Positions 36,566 through 44,316 of a stretch of 64,000 bases of DNA are shown piece after piece. This DNA comes from an uncultured Actinomycetaceae bacterium (GTDB lineage: Bacteria > Actinomycetota > Actinomycetes > Actinomycetales > Actinomycetaceae). Made by a program: the position numbers and the translations under genes. Every line of letters starts with the position of its first letter. Position 1 is the first letter of the stretch. Location of the stretch: positions 124,001 through 188,000 of the forward strand of contig CABQJD010000002.1 in the NCBI GenBank assembly GCA_902464405.1, given 5' to 3'. Below the pieces are notes generated by a model. That model made no database searches, was not told the origin of the DNA, and was given only the letters and a program-made list of their open reading frames with translations.

Positions 36566-37726
36566 ATGGCATCGTTCAAGGATTGGATGGAAGGCGCTCG
36601 AGTGCGCACTCTGCCTGCAGCTCTTGCTCCAGTGATTGTCGGAGCAGCCTTTGCCTATGCAATGAACGAATTCTCGTGGCGCCTTACTCTCCTTGCAGCT
36701 GGCGTTGCACTTCTTTTCCAAATCGGAGTCAATTTTGCCAATGATTATTCTGATGGTATTCGTGGCACAGACGCCGTACGCGAAGGCCCTGTGCGCCTCA
36801 CGGGAAGTGGGAAAGTAAAGCCTTTCACAGTAAAGCTTGCAGCTTTCCTCAGCTTTGGTCTTGCCTGCGTATGCGGCTTGGCAGTGACGATTATCTGTGG
36901 GCATTGGTGGCTCGTCGCGCTAGGAGCCGCAGCAGTCTTAGCTGGCTGGTTCTACACTGGCGGCAAACACCCATACGGATATATAGGACTGGGCGAAGTG
37001 TTCGTCCTTCTTTTCTTTGGATATGTCGCAACTGTGGGCACTGTCTATATTCAAACCAATCAAGCACCGATTCTCGCATGGATTCTTGCTACGGCTATTG
37101 GTCTCGTTGCATGCGCAATTTTAATGGTCAATAATATTCGAGATATTCCAGGTGACGAAGCTGCAGGCAAAAAGACGCTTGCCGTACGAATCGGAGAGAC
37201 AAAAGCTCGCTGGAGCTACTACTGTATGCTCGCGCTGGCAGTCGTACTTGCCAGCTCCATGTATCTGTGGGGATTTGGTCTTGCTGCTGGCATGACGGCT
37301 ATGCTGGTGTGGGTAGTTCTGCTAGCTCGCCCTGTGATTGCAGGTGCATCGGGGCATGATCTTCTTTCAACGCTGCGCAATACGGGAATTTTTGAACTCG
37401 TGTTTGCTATCGTAATAGCTGCAATTCTCGTCATTTCAATTCGTTTCCCCTTGGCATATTTCTCTACGCTCGGCTGGAGCATTGCTATCGGAGTATGGGC
37501 AACGTGGCTTCTCATTGAGAGCTTTACGATTATCCGTATGCGTGTTCGCATGCGGGCAGCAGCTTCTTCGCTAGAGGATCAGAATACCAGCCCTGCTGAA
37601 AGCTCCTGTGATGTTTGCGAACCAGAGCACAAAGAAAACGAGTCTGTAGCTCAATCTTATGCCGATAATTCCGCAGCTAGCGAAGAATATACGGCACAGT
37701 CAGATGAAACTCCTGCCACACGATAG
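36566..37726 (+). CDS. menA: 1,4-dihydroxy-2-naphthoate polyprenyltransferase
   Basis: Integral membrane prenyltransferase that attaches the polyprenyl tail to DHNA, forming demethylmenaquinone. 386 residues with eight or nine helices. The N-terminus MASFKDWMEGARVRTLPAALAP is typical, the first Asp-rich motif NFANDYSDGIRGTD is at about 57-69, and the second is NNIRDIPGDEAAGKKTLAVRIG at about 189-210. The last 60 residues form an acidic hydrophilic tail not found in most MenA. AAGGA lies about 10 bases before the ATG. Its substrate tail would come from the polyprenyl synthase at 14.5-15.6 kb and its product goes to MenG. Confidence 0.95.
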   Translation: MASFKDWMEGARVRTLPAALAPVIVGAAFAYAMNEFSWRLTLLAAGVALLFQIGVNFANDYSDGIRGTDAVREGPVRLTGSGKVKPFTVKLAAFLSFGLACVCGLAVTIICGHWWLVALGAAAVLAGWFYTGGKHPYGYIGLGEVFVLLFFGYVATVGTVYIQTNQAPILAWILATAIGLVACAILMVNNIRDIPGDEAAGKKTLAVRIGETKARWSYYCMLALAVVLASSMYLWGFGLAAGMTAMLVWVVLLARPVIAGASGHDLLSTLRNTGIFELVFAIVIAAILVISIRFPLAYFSTLGWSIAIGVWATWLLIESFTIIRMRVRMRAAASSLEDQNTSPAESSCDVCEPEHKENESVAQSYADNSAASEEYTAQSDETPATR

Positions 37727-38189
37727 CATAGAATCCGTGGCTCGAATATTTATTGCTCTCGTCGTCATCTCACTGACGATCTACACATTTATCGATTGTT
37801 TGCGCACTCCAGCATATGCAACTCCTGCGCGCATTTCTAAAGTTGCGTGGGCTCTTTTAACTCTGCTCGTGCCTATTATCGGTCCGATTCTCTGGATTTT
37901 CTTTAAGTACCAAGCAGTAATTACCTCAGATAAACCAATCAGCGCCTCAGATATTTCTGAGCGTTTACGCACGAAACGCACCTCGTCACATACCCCTATA
38001 GCACCCGACGACGATCCAGAATTTCTTGCCCGATTGGATGCGCGTAATCGCCGCAAAGCCTATGAGGAGCGAAAATCGGCCGAGCAGAAAAAATCAAACC
38101 GCCCTCATAAGGATAAATCACATAAGGATCATCCAGCAGATCATCCGACGAGCGCAGAAAATTCAGACGAAAATCCCGCCGAGCAGTAA
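37704..38189 (+). CDS. PLDNc-domain membrane protein
   Basis: About 161 residues. Two membrane helices (IFIALVVISLTIYTFIDCLR and VAWALLTLLVPIIGPILWIFF) are separated by a short loop, the pattern of the phospholipase D N-terminal (PLDNc) module; the catalytic HKD domains of cardiolipin synthase are absent. The second half is highly charged and ends in a Lys/His/Asp/Glu-rich tail. It overlaps the menA 3' end, so the two are probably co-transcribed. ATG at 37704 is taken as start; ATG at 37659 would give 15 more polar residues. Function unknown; genes of this type are widespread in Actinobacteria. Confidence 0.8.
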   Translation: MKLLPHDSIESVARIFIALVVISLTIYTFIDCLRTPAYATPARISKVAWALLTLLVPIIGPILWIFFKYQAVITSDKPISASDISERLRTKRTSSHTPIAPDDDPEFLARLDARNRRKAYEERKSAEQKKSNRPHKDKSHKDHPADHPTSAENSDENPAEQ

Positions 38190-38212
38190 ATATATATTTT
38201 GCTGCCCACAGC

Positions 38213-38890
38213 TCATTTCGAGGTTTTTTCCGTCGCTGATGAAGTGCCAGGCACCATATCCTGCGCTTGGGAGAGCATATCTGCTACAGGCTCCCAGTAC
38301 TGCTCGCTTACGAGTTTTCTCCCGATAAACGTCAATGAAGTGACGGAACACAGCGAGCATTCACGACGTCTCGGATCGTGAGCCAAGCTTTTCCCTTGAA
38401 TAAATCTGCGCATCGTCCAAATCGGCAGCTGATGGCTCACAAGCACGGCTTCTGCGCCCTCAGCAATAGTGAGTGCACGGCGAATCGCGCGGCTCATTCG
38501 TTCCACGATTTTCACGTATGGCTCGCCCCACGAAGGTTCAAAAGGATTGGTGTACCAACTCCAAAATTGCGGCTTCAATACCATAAGATGGTTATCGTTA
38601 ATCGGGATCCCTTCAAATTTATTTGCCGCTTCAATGAGATCGCTGGTTGTGGAAATTTCAAGCCCAAATGCTTGTGCGGTTGGAGTGCCAGTCTCGATAG
38701 CGCGTTCCAACGGAGAGGTAATTACTGCGCGAATATCGTGCCCAAGAGAAAAAGCTTCTGCCACACCGCGAGCCATCTGATGCCCCAGCTCCGTGAGATG
38801 AAAACCTGCAGACTGCCCGTAAAGAACTCCAGTCGGGTTATCGACCTCACCGTGCCGAACGAGATGAATCGTCGTTGTTGAATCCGCCAT
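38213..38890 (-). CDS. Histidine phosphatase (phosphoglycerate mutase-like) family protein
   Basis: 225 residues. The phosphohistidine motif LVRHGEVD places Arg12 and His13, a second Arg63 lies in SPLERAIETG, and the second His is His153 in VLVSHQLPIW, so the catalytic pocket is complete. Members hydrolyse small phosphoesters; the substrate is not predictable. The start at 38890 is supported by AGGAGC 5 bases upstream; an upstream in-frame start inside the preceding gap is rejected. It lies 32 bases downstream of the MarR-family gene, likely one transcript. Confidence 0.9.
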   Translation of the reverse strand: MADSTTTIHLVRHGEVDNPTGVLYGQSAGFHLTELGHQMARGVAEAFSLGHDIRAVITSPLERAIETGTPTAQAFGLEISTTSDLIEAANKFEGIPINDNHLMVLKPQFWSWYTNPFEPSWGEPYVKIVERMSRAIRRALTIAEGAEAVLVSHQLPIWTMRRFIQGKSLAHDPRRRECSLCSVTSLTFIGRKLVSEQYWEPVADMLSQAQDMVPGTSSATEKTSK

Positions 38891-38922
38891 AGCTGCTCCT
38901 GAAAATATGCACGCGCCACCCG

Positions 38923-39459
38923 TTACGGGCACTGGTATTCAGCCATATTATATTCGGCGATAGCGTCTGTTTCATCCCAGCCGAGCAGTTTACGATAGAT
39001 GCGCCCCAGCTCGTCAAGCTCTTCAGGGGCTAGGCGATCAATTAAATGTGTATGAACAATACTGCTGTGTTCTGCTAGACTCTCTTCAAATTTTGCTATT
39101 CCAGCTTCTGTGAGAGAGCAAAAAACACCTCGACGATCATGCGGGCAGCGCGAGCGTTCCACGTATCCCATCTTCTCAAGCCGTCGAGCAGTATGAGTCA
39201 GGCGTGAGCGTGAATGGTGCAGATCCTGAGCAATTTTCGACATACGCAAGCTCTTTGTGGGCGATTCGTAGACGGCGTGGAGTAGTTCAAACTCGTTTAT
39301 AGTCAGATCTAGCGCCTGTTCCATATCGTGATTAATCTGCTCGATAATATAAACATTTCCTCGCGTAAAAGAACGCCAAGCAATCAAATCAGATAGCGCA
39401 AGCCCCCTGGCACGTCGTTTACGCGAATCTTCTTTAGACACCGCCTGCTCTTTAGCCAT
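38923..39459 (-). CDS. MarR family transcriptional regulator
   Basis: 178 residues. A winged helix-turn-helix spans about residues 45-130: LTINEFELLHAVYES, SLRMSKIAQDLHHSRSRLTHTARRLEKMGYVERSRCPHDRRGVFCSLTEAG, the pattern of MarR proteins that bind short palindromes as dimers. Helices at both ends form the dimer interface. A purine-rich ribosome binding site (AGGGGGAGGG) precedes the ATG. The histidine phosphatase gene downstream is a likely co-regulated partner. The ligand is unknown. Confidence 0.9.
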   Translation of the reverse strand: MAKEQAVSKEDSRKRRARGLALSDLIAWRSFTRGNVYIIEQINHDMEQALDLTINEFELLHAVYESPTKSLRMSKIAQDLHHSRSRLTHTARRLEKMGYVERSRCPHDRRGVFCSLTEAGIAKFEESLAEHSSIVHTHLIDRLAPEELDELGRIYRKLLGWDETDAIAEYNMAEYQCP

Positions 39460-39689
39460 ATTCTTTCCCTCCCCCTGAACTTAATCTCACGATTCCTTAA
39501 CGCCTGATAAATATCCAATATACGCACACACTAGATAGACACCCATGCTGAAGTTTGGCACATAGCCGACACTATGAGTACTGCTTTCTGCGTACACAGC
39601 GCTTTATGTATAGCATAATGCTATTACCAACCCGATACCGATGGAAAAATGCACGAGAATACCAGCCGATACACGCATGTATTCGTTTT

Positions 39690-39730
39690 CGAAACAACTT
39701 TTTCGAAACAACTTTTTCGAAACAACTTTT
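39690..39730. repeat. Three tandem 14-bp repeats containing TTCGAA
   Basis: CGAAACAACTTTTT at 39690-39703 and 39704-39717 are identical; a third copy at 39718-39730 lacks one T. Each junction makes a TTTTCGAAA palindrome. They lie between the bS22 terminator and the upstream region of the marR gene, about 230 bases before the marR start. Confidence 0.7.
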
Positions 39731-39734
39731 CGAG

Positions 39735-39763
39735 ACAAAAAAGAGCCCATTTCGGGGCTCTTA
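39735..39763 (-). terminator. Intrinsic terminator of the bS22 gene
   Basis: Read on the minus strand, AAGAGCCC pairs with GGGCTCTT over a short loop (CGAAAT), followed by a run of T. It lies about 28 bases after the bS22 stop codon. It is the clearest classical terminator in the window. Confidence 0.85.
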
Positions 39764-39790
39764 TCTGTGTCGTAAGCGTCGAAAAGAAAC

Positions 39791-39889
39791 TCACTTCTTG
39801 TTGCGACGCTGGTGACGAGTTTTACGAAGCAACTTACGATGCTTTTTCTTCGACATGCGCTTACGGCGCTTCTTAATTACGGAACCCAC
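39791..39889 (-). CDS. Small basic ribosomal protein bS22 / AURKAIP1-COX24 domain protein
   Basis: 32-residue, extremely Lys/Arg-rich protein beginning GSVIKKRRKRMSKKKHRKLL and ending QRRNKK. This is the short actinobacterial protein found near the decoding centre of mycobacterial 30S ribosomes (called bS22) and annotated as AURKAIP1/COX24 domain protein. It starts with GTG at 39889, with a strong GGAGGT five bases upstream, and is followed by an intrinsic terminator. It is too short for most gene callers. In Mycobacterium tuberculosis the same neighbour, a BldC-like HTH protein, is present. Confidence 0.9.
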   Translation of the reverse strand: MGSVIKKRRKRMSKKKHRKLLRKTRHQRRNKK

Positions 39890-39990
39890 AGGTTACCTCC
39901 GACTTGTAGTTGTAGACGGGCAGCCGTGGCGCCCAAGTGTAACGGCTTAATCATAGCTCATTGGAGAGAATGCCCAAAAATAACGGCGCT

Positions 39991-40221
39991 CTACTGCCCT
40001 TGAACTGCGCGTAGAGATTCTGATTCACTCTCTTGAATATCCATAGCGAAAAGCTGATCCAATGCAGAGCGCGGCACTCGGTATGAGTTTTTTCCAACGC
40101 GAACTGCCGGAAGTTCCCCTGAATGGACCATTCGGTAAATCGTCATTCGAGAAACACGCATAATATCGGCAACTTCCGCAACCGTAAAAAATTGCGGAGC
40201 ATTGGGAGAGTGCTGCACCAT
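39991..40221 (-). CDS. BldC-like helix-turn-helix (excisionase-type) DNA-binding protein
   Basis: 76 residues. FFTVAEVADIMRVSRMTIYRMVHSGELPAVRVGKNSYRVPRSALD is a MerR/excisionase-type helix-turn-helix of the BldC group, in which the single domain binds direct repeats cooperatively. The start at 40221 is chosen for the AAGGA 8 bases upstream; the longer frame to 40296 has no ribosome binding site. It lies about 100 bases ahead of the bS22 gene on the same strand, a conserved actinobacterial pairing. Confidence 0.9.
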   Translation of the reverse strand: MVQHSPNAPQFFTVAEVADIMRVSRMTIYRMVHSGELPAVRVGKNSYRVPRSALDQLFAMDIQESESESLRAVQGQ

Positions 40222-40450
40222 CAACGCCATCCTTATATAGATAAATTTTACAGATATGCAAAGCATATCAGGAATAAAACTAAGTCTATCCGACAACCTC
40301 GATTTTCACACATACAACATACGGCACTTTATAAACTTTTTGTCACATTTTACCCCTCGGCTCCTCTCTTGAATCATAAACAATTCAACATCACCCCTAT
40401 TCACACATACACAAAAGAAATTAAATGTACCGAATAAGGGCTTTTACCCA

Positions 40451-40456
40451 TAAGAT
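40451..40456 (+). promoter_or_regulatory. Possible leaderless -10 element (TAAGAT) of the ktrB-like gene
   Basis: TAAGAT, ACTTAT, then GTG at 40463. It supports the GTG over the ATG at 40481, which has no ribosome binding site either. No good -35 was seen. Confidence 0.35.
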
Positions 40457-40462
40457 ACTTAT

Positions 40463-41866
40463 GTGCTTCCAGATAATTCCATGTCGCATTCCTCGCTTCT
40501 CACGGGAAACCGTCAACACACCTCCCTGCGAGAGTACGTTAATCGGTTTGCGCGCAATTATCCTGCATTCTTCGCACTCGCAGTCTTCGCCTCTATTATT
40601 TGCGCAATCACGCTGCTCCTTCTTCTGCCACACGCCAAAGCTGGCCCTGGATCAGCGTCACCTCTTGAAGCTCTCTTTACCGCAACCAGCGCCGTCTGCG
40701 TCACAGGATTAACAATCGTTGAGACAGCAAGCTACTGGAGTCCACTCGGGCATATTATCATCGCGATCGGAATGCAGATCGGCGGCTTAGGGGTTATGAC
40801 AATTGCATCAGTGCTCGGTCTCACCGTCTCTCGGCATATCGGACTCACCCAGCGAATCCTTACCGCAACTGAACACAAAAGTCATTTAGGAGATGTTTCG
40901 CGCTTACTCCGAGCAGCCATTATTACTTCGGTAACTGCTGAAACTGCGCTGACTGCAGCCTTTATGCCAGCATTTCTCTCTTACGGGCACGGCTTTTTAG
41001 AGTCTTTTGGGCAATCAATTTTCATGGCTATCTCTACATTCAATAACGGAGGTTTTTCAGCTCTTCCCGACGGTTTTGAATTTGCACCTGGAGACTGGGG
41101 CTTTTGCATTCCCGTAATAATCGGCACAATGATTGGCGCCATCGGGTTTCCAGTAATCGTCAATGTGACTAAGCATTGGAAACACCCTCAAAAGTGGAAT
41201 CTTCATTCAAAAATCACTATCACCACCTACGCAATTCTTTTTCTCGTAGGCGCGCTAGCTATTTTGATACTCGAATGGAACAATGCCGCTACTTTCGCCT
41301 CAATGAATACATCAGAAAAAATCCTCGCCTCACTAACCCACTCTGCCACTGCACGATCCACCGGCATCGCAACGGTCTCGATCAGCGATATGAACGAATC
41401 GACGTGGTGGCTCCTCGATGGCTTAATGTTTGTGGGCAGCGGAAGCGCAAGTACAGGCGGCGGTATCAAAGTCTCAACTTTCGCTGTACTCATCCTCGCA
41501 ATTATTGCTGAAGCACGAGGCGACCGCGACACTGAGGCCTTTGGAAAACGCATAGAATCCAGCGTGATTCGCTTGGCGATTTCCGTAACTTTCCTAGGTG
41601 CTACTCTCGTAGCTGGAGCAACATTGATTATTTTGCATATAAGCAGCTTCAGCCTCTCTCAAGTCTTATTTGAAACTATCTCCGCTTTCGGAACGTGTGG
41701 ACTTTCCCTCGGGATCGTAGCTGAGATGCCAACAGCTGGAAAAATCGTCATTATTGTATTGATGTATCTCGGGCGCGTTGGAACTATGACGTTTGCAGCA
41801 GCTCTGGCTCTTCGTCACCGAAGGCGCGTGGTGCGCCTGCCAGAAGAGCGCCCGATTATCGGCTAA
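40463..41866 (+). CDS. ktrB: Trk/Ktr-type potassium uptake channel subunit
   Basis: 467-residue membrane protein of the TrkH/KtrB superfamily with four membrane-pore-membrane repeats. Selectivity-filter Gly segments are visible in each: AVCVTGLTI, STFNNGGFSA, ATARSTGIAT and SAFGTCGLSLG. The intramembrane loop region reads GSGSASTGGGIKVSTF. It moves K+ (often with Na+) into the cell under control of the cytosolic ring encoded by the next gene, 39 bases downstream. KtrB is favoured over TrkH by the length and by the pairing with a single-RCK partner. The start is uncertain between GTG 40463 and ATG 40481. Confidence 0.93.
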   Translation: MLPDNSMSHSSLLTGNRQHTSLREYVNRFARNYPAFFALAVFASIICAITLLLLLPHAKAGPGSASPLEALFTATSAVCVTGLTIVETASYWSPLGHIIIAIGMQIGGLGVMTIASVLGLTVSRHIGLTQRILTATEHKSHLGDVSRLLRAAIITSVTAETALTAAFMPAFLSYGHGFLESFGQSIFMAISTFNNGGFSALPDGFEFAPGDWGFCIPVIIGTMIGAIGFPVIVNVTKHWKHPQKWNLHSKITITTYAILFLVGALAILILEWNNAATFASMNTSEKILASLTHSATARSTGIATVSISDMNESTWWLLDGLMFVGSGSASTGGGIKVSTFAVLILAIIAEARGDRDTEAFGKRIESSVIRLAISVTFLGATLVAGATLIILHISSFSLSQVLFETISAFGTCGLSLGIVAEMPTAGKIVIIVLMYLGRVGTMTFAAALALRHRRRVVRLPEERPIIG

Positions 41867-41905
41867 GAGAGTTATCCTTAATCAAGCACAGTAAAAGGAG
41901 AATCT

Positions 41906-42571
41906 ATGGCACAGTACGATGACGCTGGAGAAGCTATTCTTGTGATTGGCTTAGGGCGCTTTGGCTCAGCTATTGCCGTCACACTCGACCACTTAGGAAA
42001 AAATGTTCTTGCAGTTGAATCAAATGCTACGCGAGCTCAGAACTGGAGCCATCGTTTTCGCGTTGTTGAAGCTGACGCAGCTTCGCCCGAAGCACTTGAC
42101 CAGCTCGGTGCCAGTGATTTCAACATTGCCGTGGTCGGGGTAGGAACCTCTCTCGAAGCATCAGTGCTGATTACCGCGAATTTAGTGGATCTGGGTGTGC
42201 GCGAAATCTGGGCTAAAGCAACTTCTCGCGAACACGGCACAATTTTGAAGCGTATCGGCGCGCACCACGTTGTCTATCCAGAAAATGATGCTGGGCAGCG
42301 TGTGGCTCATATGCTCTCAGGAAAAATGCTGGATTATATCGAGATGGAAGATCAATTCACTATCGTGAAAATGATTCCACCGAAAGAACTCGTGGGATTC
42401 ACCCTCACCCAAAGTAAAGTACAAGAAAAATATGGCGTACGGATAATCGGTGTGAAATCTCCTGGGCAGCCTTTCGAATACGCTGCTCCAGAGACGAAAA
42501 TCGCATCTAGTGACGTGATTATCGTCTCTGGTGAACCGAGATTACTTGAGCAGTTCGCCAATCGATCATAA
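41906..42571 (+). CDS. ktrA: Ktr/Trk potassium uptake regulatory subunit (RCK domain)
   Basis: 221 residues. The N-terminal Rossmann RCK domain has ILVIGLGRFGSAIAVTLDHLG with the GxGxxG nucleotide site at about 13-18 and an acidic residue (VES) at the end of the second strand; the C-terminal TrkA_C domain occupies about 140-220. It forms a cytosolic octameric ring that binds ATP/ADP and gates the channel. AAAGGAG precedes the ATG. It lies in one operon with the channel gene. TrkA_C domains are known c-di-AMP targets in other bacteria; whether this one binds it is not visible. Confidence 0.94.
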   Translation: MAQYDDAGEAILVIGLGRFGSAIAVTLDHLGKNVLAVESNATRAQNWSHRFRVVEADAASPEALDQLGASDFNIAVVGVGTSLEASVLITANLVDLGVREIWAKATSREHGTILKRIGAHHVVYPENDAGQRVAHMLSGKMLDYIEMEDQFTIVKMIPPKELVGFTLTQSKVQEKYGVRIIGVKSPGQPFEYAAPETKIASSDVIIVSGEPRLLEQFANRS

Positions 42572-42601
42572 ATTTTTTGAAAATTTACCCAACTCCTCCC
42601 G

Positions 42602-42607
42602 TACCGT
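42602..42607 (+). promoter_or_regulatory. Putative leaderless -10 element (TACCGT) of radA
   Basis: TACCGT, AGAGCT, then ATG at 42614. A TTGAAA lies 19 bases upstream of the hexamer, a long but possible -35 spacing. No Shine-Dalgarno is present. Confidence 0.45.
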
Positions 42608-42613
42608 AGAGCT

Positions 42614-44002
42614 ATGGCATCGAAATCAAAACAAGCATCATACATTTGCACAGAATGCGGCTGGACGAGCCTTAAATGGGTCGGACGCTGCGGAGAGTGC
42701 CAAGCTTGGGGCACGATCAATGAATCGGATCAGAGCGGCTCTAGCGTGCGCTCGCGCACTACAGCGCTTATCCCTCATTCTCCCGCTCAGCCGATCACCA
42801 AAGTCTCTGCGCAAGCATCGAAAAAACACTCCACAGGAGTAGCAGAATTTGATCGCGTACTGGGCGGAGGGCTAGTTGCAGGTGTCGTTGTACTTCTGGC
42901 AGGAGAGCCAGGAATAGGAAAATCGACTCTTCTGCTCGATGTCTCCGCTCAGGCAGCACGCCAAGCAGCAGAGTATGGAGCTTCCCCCGTCCTCTATGTC
43001 ACAGGTGAAGAATCAGCTGCGCAAGTACGCGCTCGCGCTCAGCGAATAAGCGCACTGCACGAACATCTCCTGCTTGCTGCAGAAGCAGATCTTTCTCGTA
43101 TTCTTGGGCACATCGAAGAAAGCAGCCCATCTTTGCTGGTTGTTGATTCCGTGCAGACTATTGCCGATCCTAACGTCGATGGAGCAGCTGGAGGCGTCGC
43201 TCAAGTACGCGCAGTTGCGAGCGCACTTGTAAACGTCGCAAAAACTAAAGATCTTCCCGTACTGCTAGTTGGGCACGTGACGAAAGACGGATCTATTGCA
43301 GGTCCACGGGTACTCGAACATCTCGTTGATGTGGTTTGCCAATTTGAAGGCGATAAACATTCTCCGCTTCGGCTCGTACGCGCAGTTAAAAATAGATACG
43401 GCGCCACAGATGAAGTTGGCTGTTTTGAACTTACTGATTCAGGAATTCGGGAACTTCCTGATCCTTCTGGCTTATTCCTTTCGGCACGCAATCGCAGCGT
43501 TCCAGGCACATGCGTCACCGTCACCCTTGAAGGGCGGCGCCCAATGCCTGTAGAAATTCAAGGGCTTTCTGTGCCCGCTTCAGGCCCTCCACGCAGAACG
43601 ACCTCTGGAATTGATTCTTCTAGAGTAGCTATGATGCTGGCAGTTTTGCAGTCACGGTTGAGAGTAGAGTTTGAAAAACGCGATATTTTCGTATCTACAG
43701 TAGGAGGCGCAAAGGCTCTGGAGCCAGCATCAGATTTAGCTATTGCGCTCGCGCTCGCATCATCGGCTGCTGATCTTCCGATTGCACCTGGTGTAGCAGC
43801 AATTGGCGAGGTCTCACTCACGGGCGAATTGCGCCCTGTAGTTGGTATGCGTCAGCGCTTGGCAGAAGCTGCACGCCTAGGCTTCAGTATTGCGATTGTG
43901 CCTGCCAGCTCCGATATCTCTCAACCTCCCGCTGGACTAGATGTGCGGCTTGCGCACGATCTGCACGAAGCGACAAAAAATGTGCTTCCACCAATAAGGT
44001 AG
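42614..44002 (+). CDS. radA: DNA repair protein RadA
   Basis: 462-residue RecA-related branch-migration ATPase for recombination intermediates. The N-terminal zinc finger uses Cys12, 15, 26 and 29 (ICTECG, GRCGEC). Walker A GEPGIGKST is at 97-105, the Walker B region LLVVDSVQT at about 174-182, the RadA-specific KNRFG motif is present as KNRYG at 259-263, and the Lon-like C-terminal domain runs from about 290 to the end (VSTVGGAKALEPASDLAIALALASS). In many Firmicutes and Actinobacteria disA follows directly; here it does not. Confidence 0.96.
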   Translation: MASKSKQASYICTECGWTSLKWVGRCGECQAWGTINESDQSGSSVRSRTTALIPHSPAQPITKVSAQASKKHSTGVAEFDRVLGGGLVAGVVVLLAGEPGIGKSTLLLDVSAQAARQAAEYGASPVLYVTGEESAAQVRARAQRISALHEHLLLAAEADLSRILGHIEESSPSLLVVDSVQTIADPNVDGAAGGVAQVRAVASALVNVAKTKDLPVLLVGHVTKDGSIAGPRVLEHLVDVVCQFEGDKHSPLRLVRAVKNRYGATDEVGCFELTDSGIRELPDPSGLFLSARNRSVPGTCVTVTLEGRRPMPVEIQGLSVPASGPPRRTTSGIDSSRVAMMLAVLQSRLRVEFEKRDIFVSTVGGAKALEPASDLAIALALASSAADLPIAPGVAAIGEVSLTGELRPVVGMRQRLAEAARLGFSIAIVPASSDISQPPAGLDVRLAHDLHEATKNVLPPIR

Positions 44003-44042
44003 ATAGGAGCAACTTCGCTAATAACGCTTTGCCGCACAAAAC

Positions 44043-44069
44043 GCATATCGCATAAATATGCCGATATGC
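44043..44069 (+). terminator. Hairpin downstream of radA, no T-tract
   Basis: GCATATCG and CGATATGC pair around CATAAATATGC, whose CAT and ATG can extend the stem past one unpaired C. It begins about 40 bases after the radA stop. No T-run follows, so the terminator role is tentative. Confidence 0.35.
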
Positions 44070-44201
44070 CTGCATACGCCTATTAGGAGCACGTTTAACC
44101 CTTTTACTGCCTGCTAAAAAATCTGCGTAGAGTACTAGGAATTTTAAGAATGAAAAGAAGAATGAAAAGCAAGCTTACTACATAAAAATTTTTTAAATAC
44201 C

Positions 44202-44231
44202 CTGACACATGTCGGTGTTGCAACTTAGACT
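44202..44231 (+). promoter_or_regulatory. Likely promoter of the phospholipase A2 gene
   Basis: CTGACA (44202-44207) and TAGACT (44226-44231) with an 18-base spacer match the -35 and -10 consensus. The expected transcription start near 44238 gives a leader of about 80 bases containing a long hairpin. The spacer contains ACATGT, a short palindrome that could bind a regulator. Confidence 0.5.
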
Positions 44232-44244
44232 ATATGTGCTTTGA

Positions 44245-44281
44245 TTAGAGTAATTGCTGAATGTATCAGCAATTACTCTAA
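44245..44281 (+). promoter_or_regulatory. Perfect 16-bp leader hairpin before the phospholipase A2 gene
   Basis: TTAGAGTAATTGCTGA (44245-44260) and TCAGCAATTACTCTAA (44266-44281) are exact complements around a 5-base ATGTA loop. It begins just after the predicted transcription start and ends 20 bases before the AAGGAG ribosome binding site. It may stabilise the 5' end, act as a repressor operator in DNA form, or shape expression of the enzyme. No T-run follows, so simple attenuation is less likely. Confidence 0.7.
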
Positions 44282-44316
44282 ATGCATTCTCTAAAAAGAA
44301 AAAGGAGTTAGGTAAA

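Noticed and set aside
40222..40462. Riboswitch (such as a c-di-AMP sensor) before the potassium channel gene
   Set aside because: No conserved stem-loop pattern could be recognised, and the -10-like element adjoins the start codon, leaving no leader.
44254..44316. Longer start for the phospholipase gene (TTG at 44254)
   Set aside because: The added residues come from the leader hairpin and precede the AAGGAG site; the signal peptide begins at the ATG at 44317.
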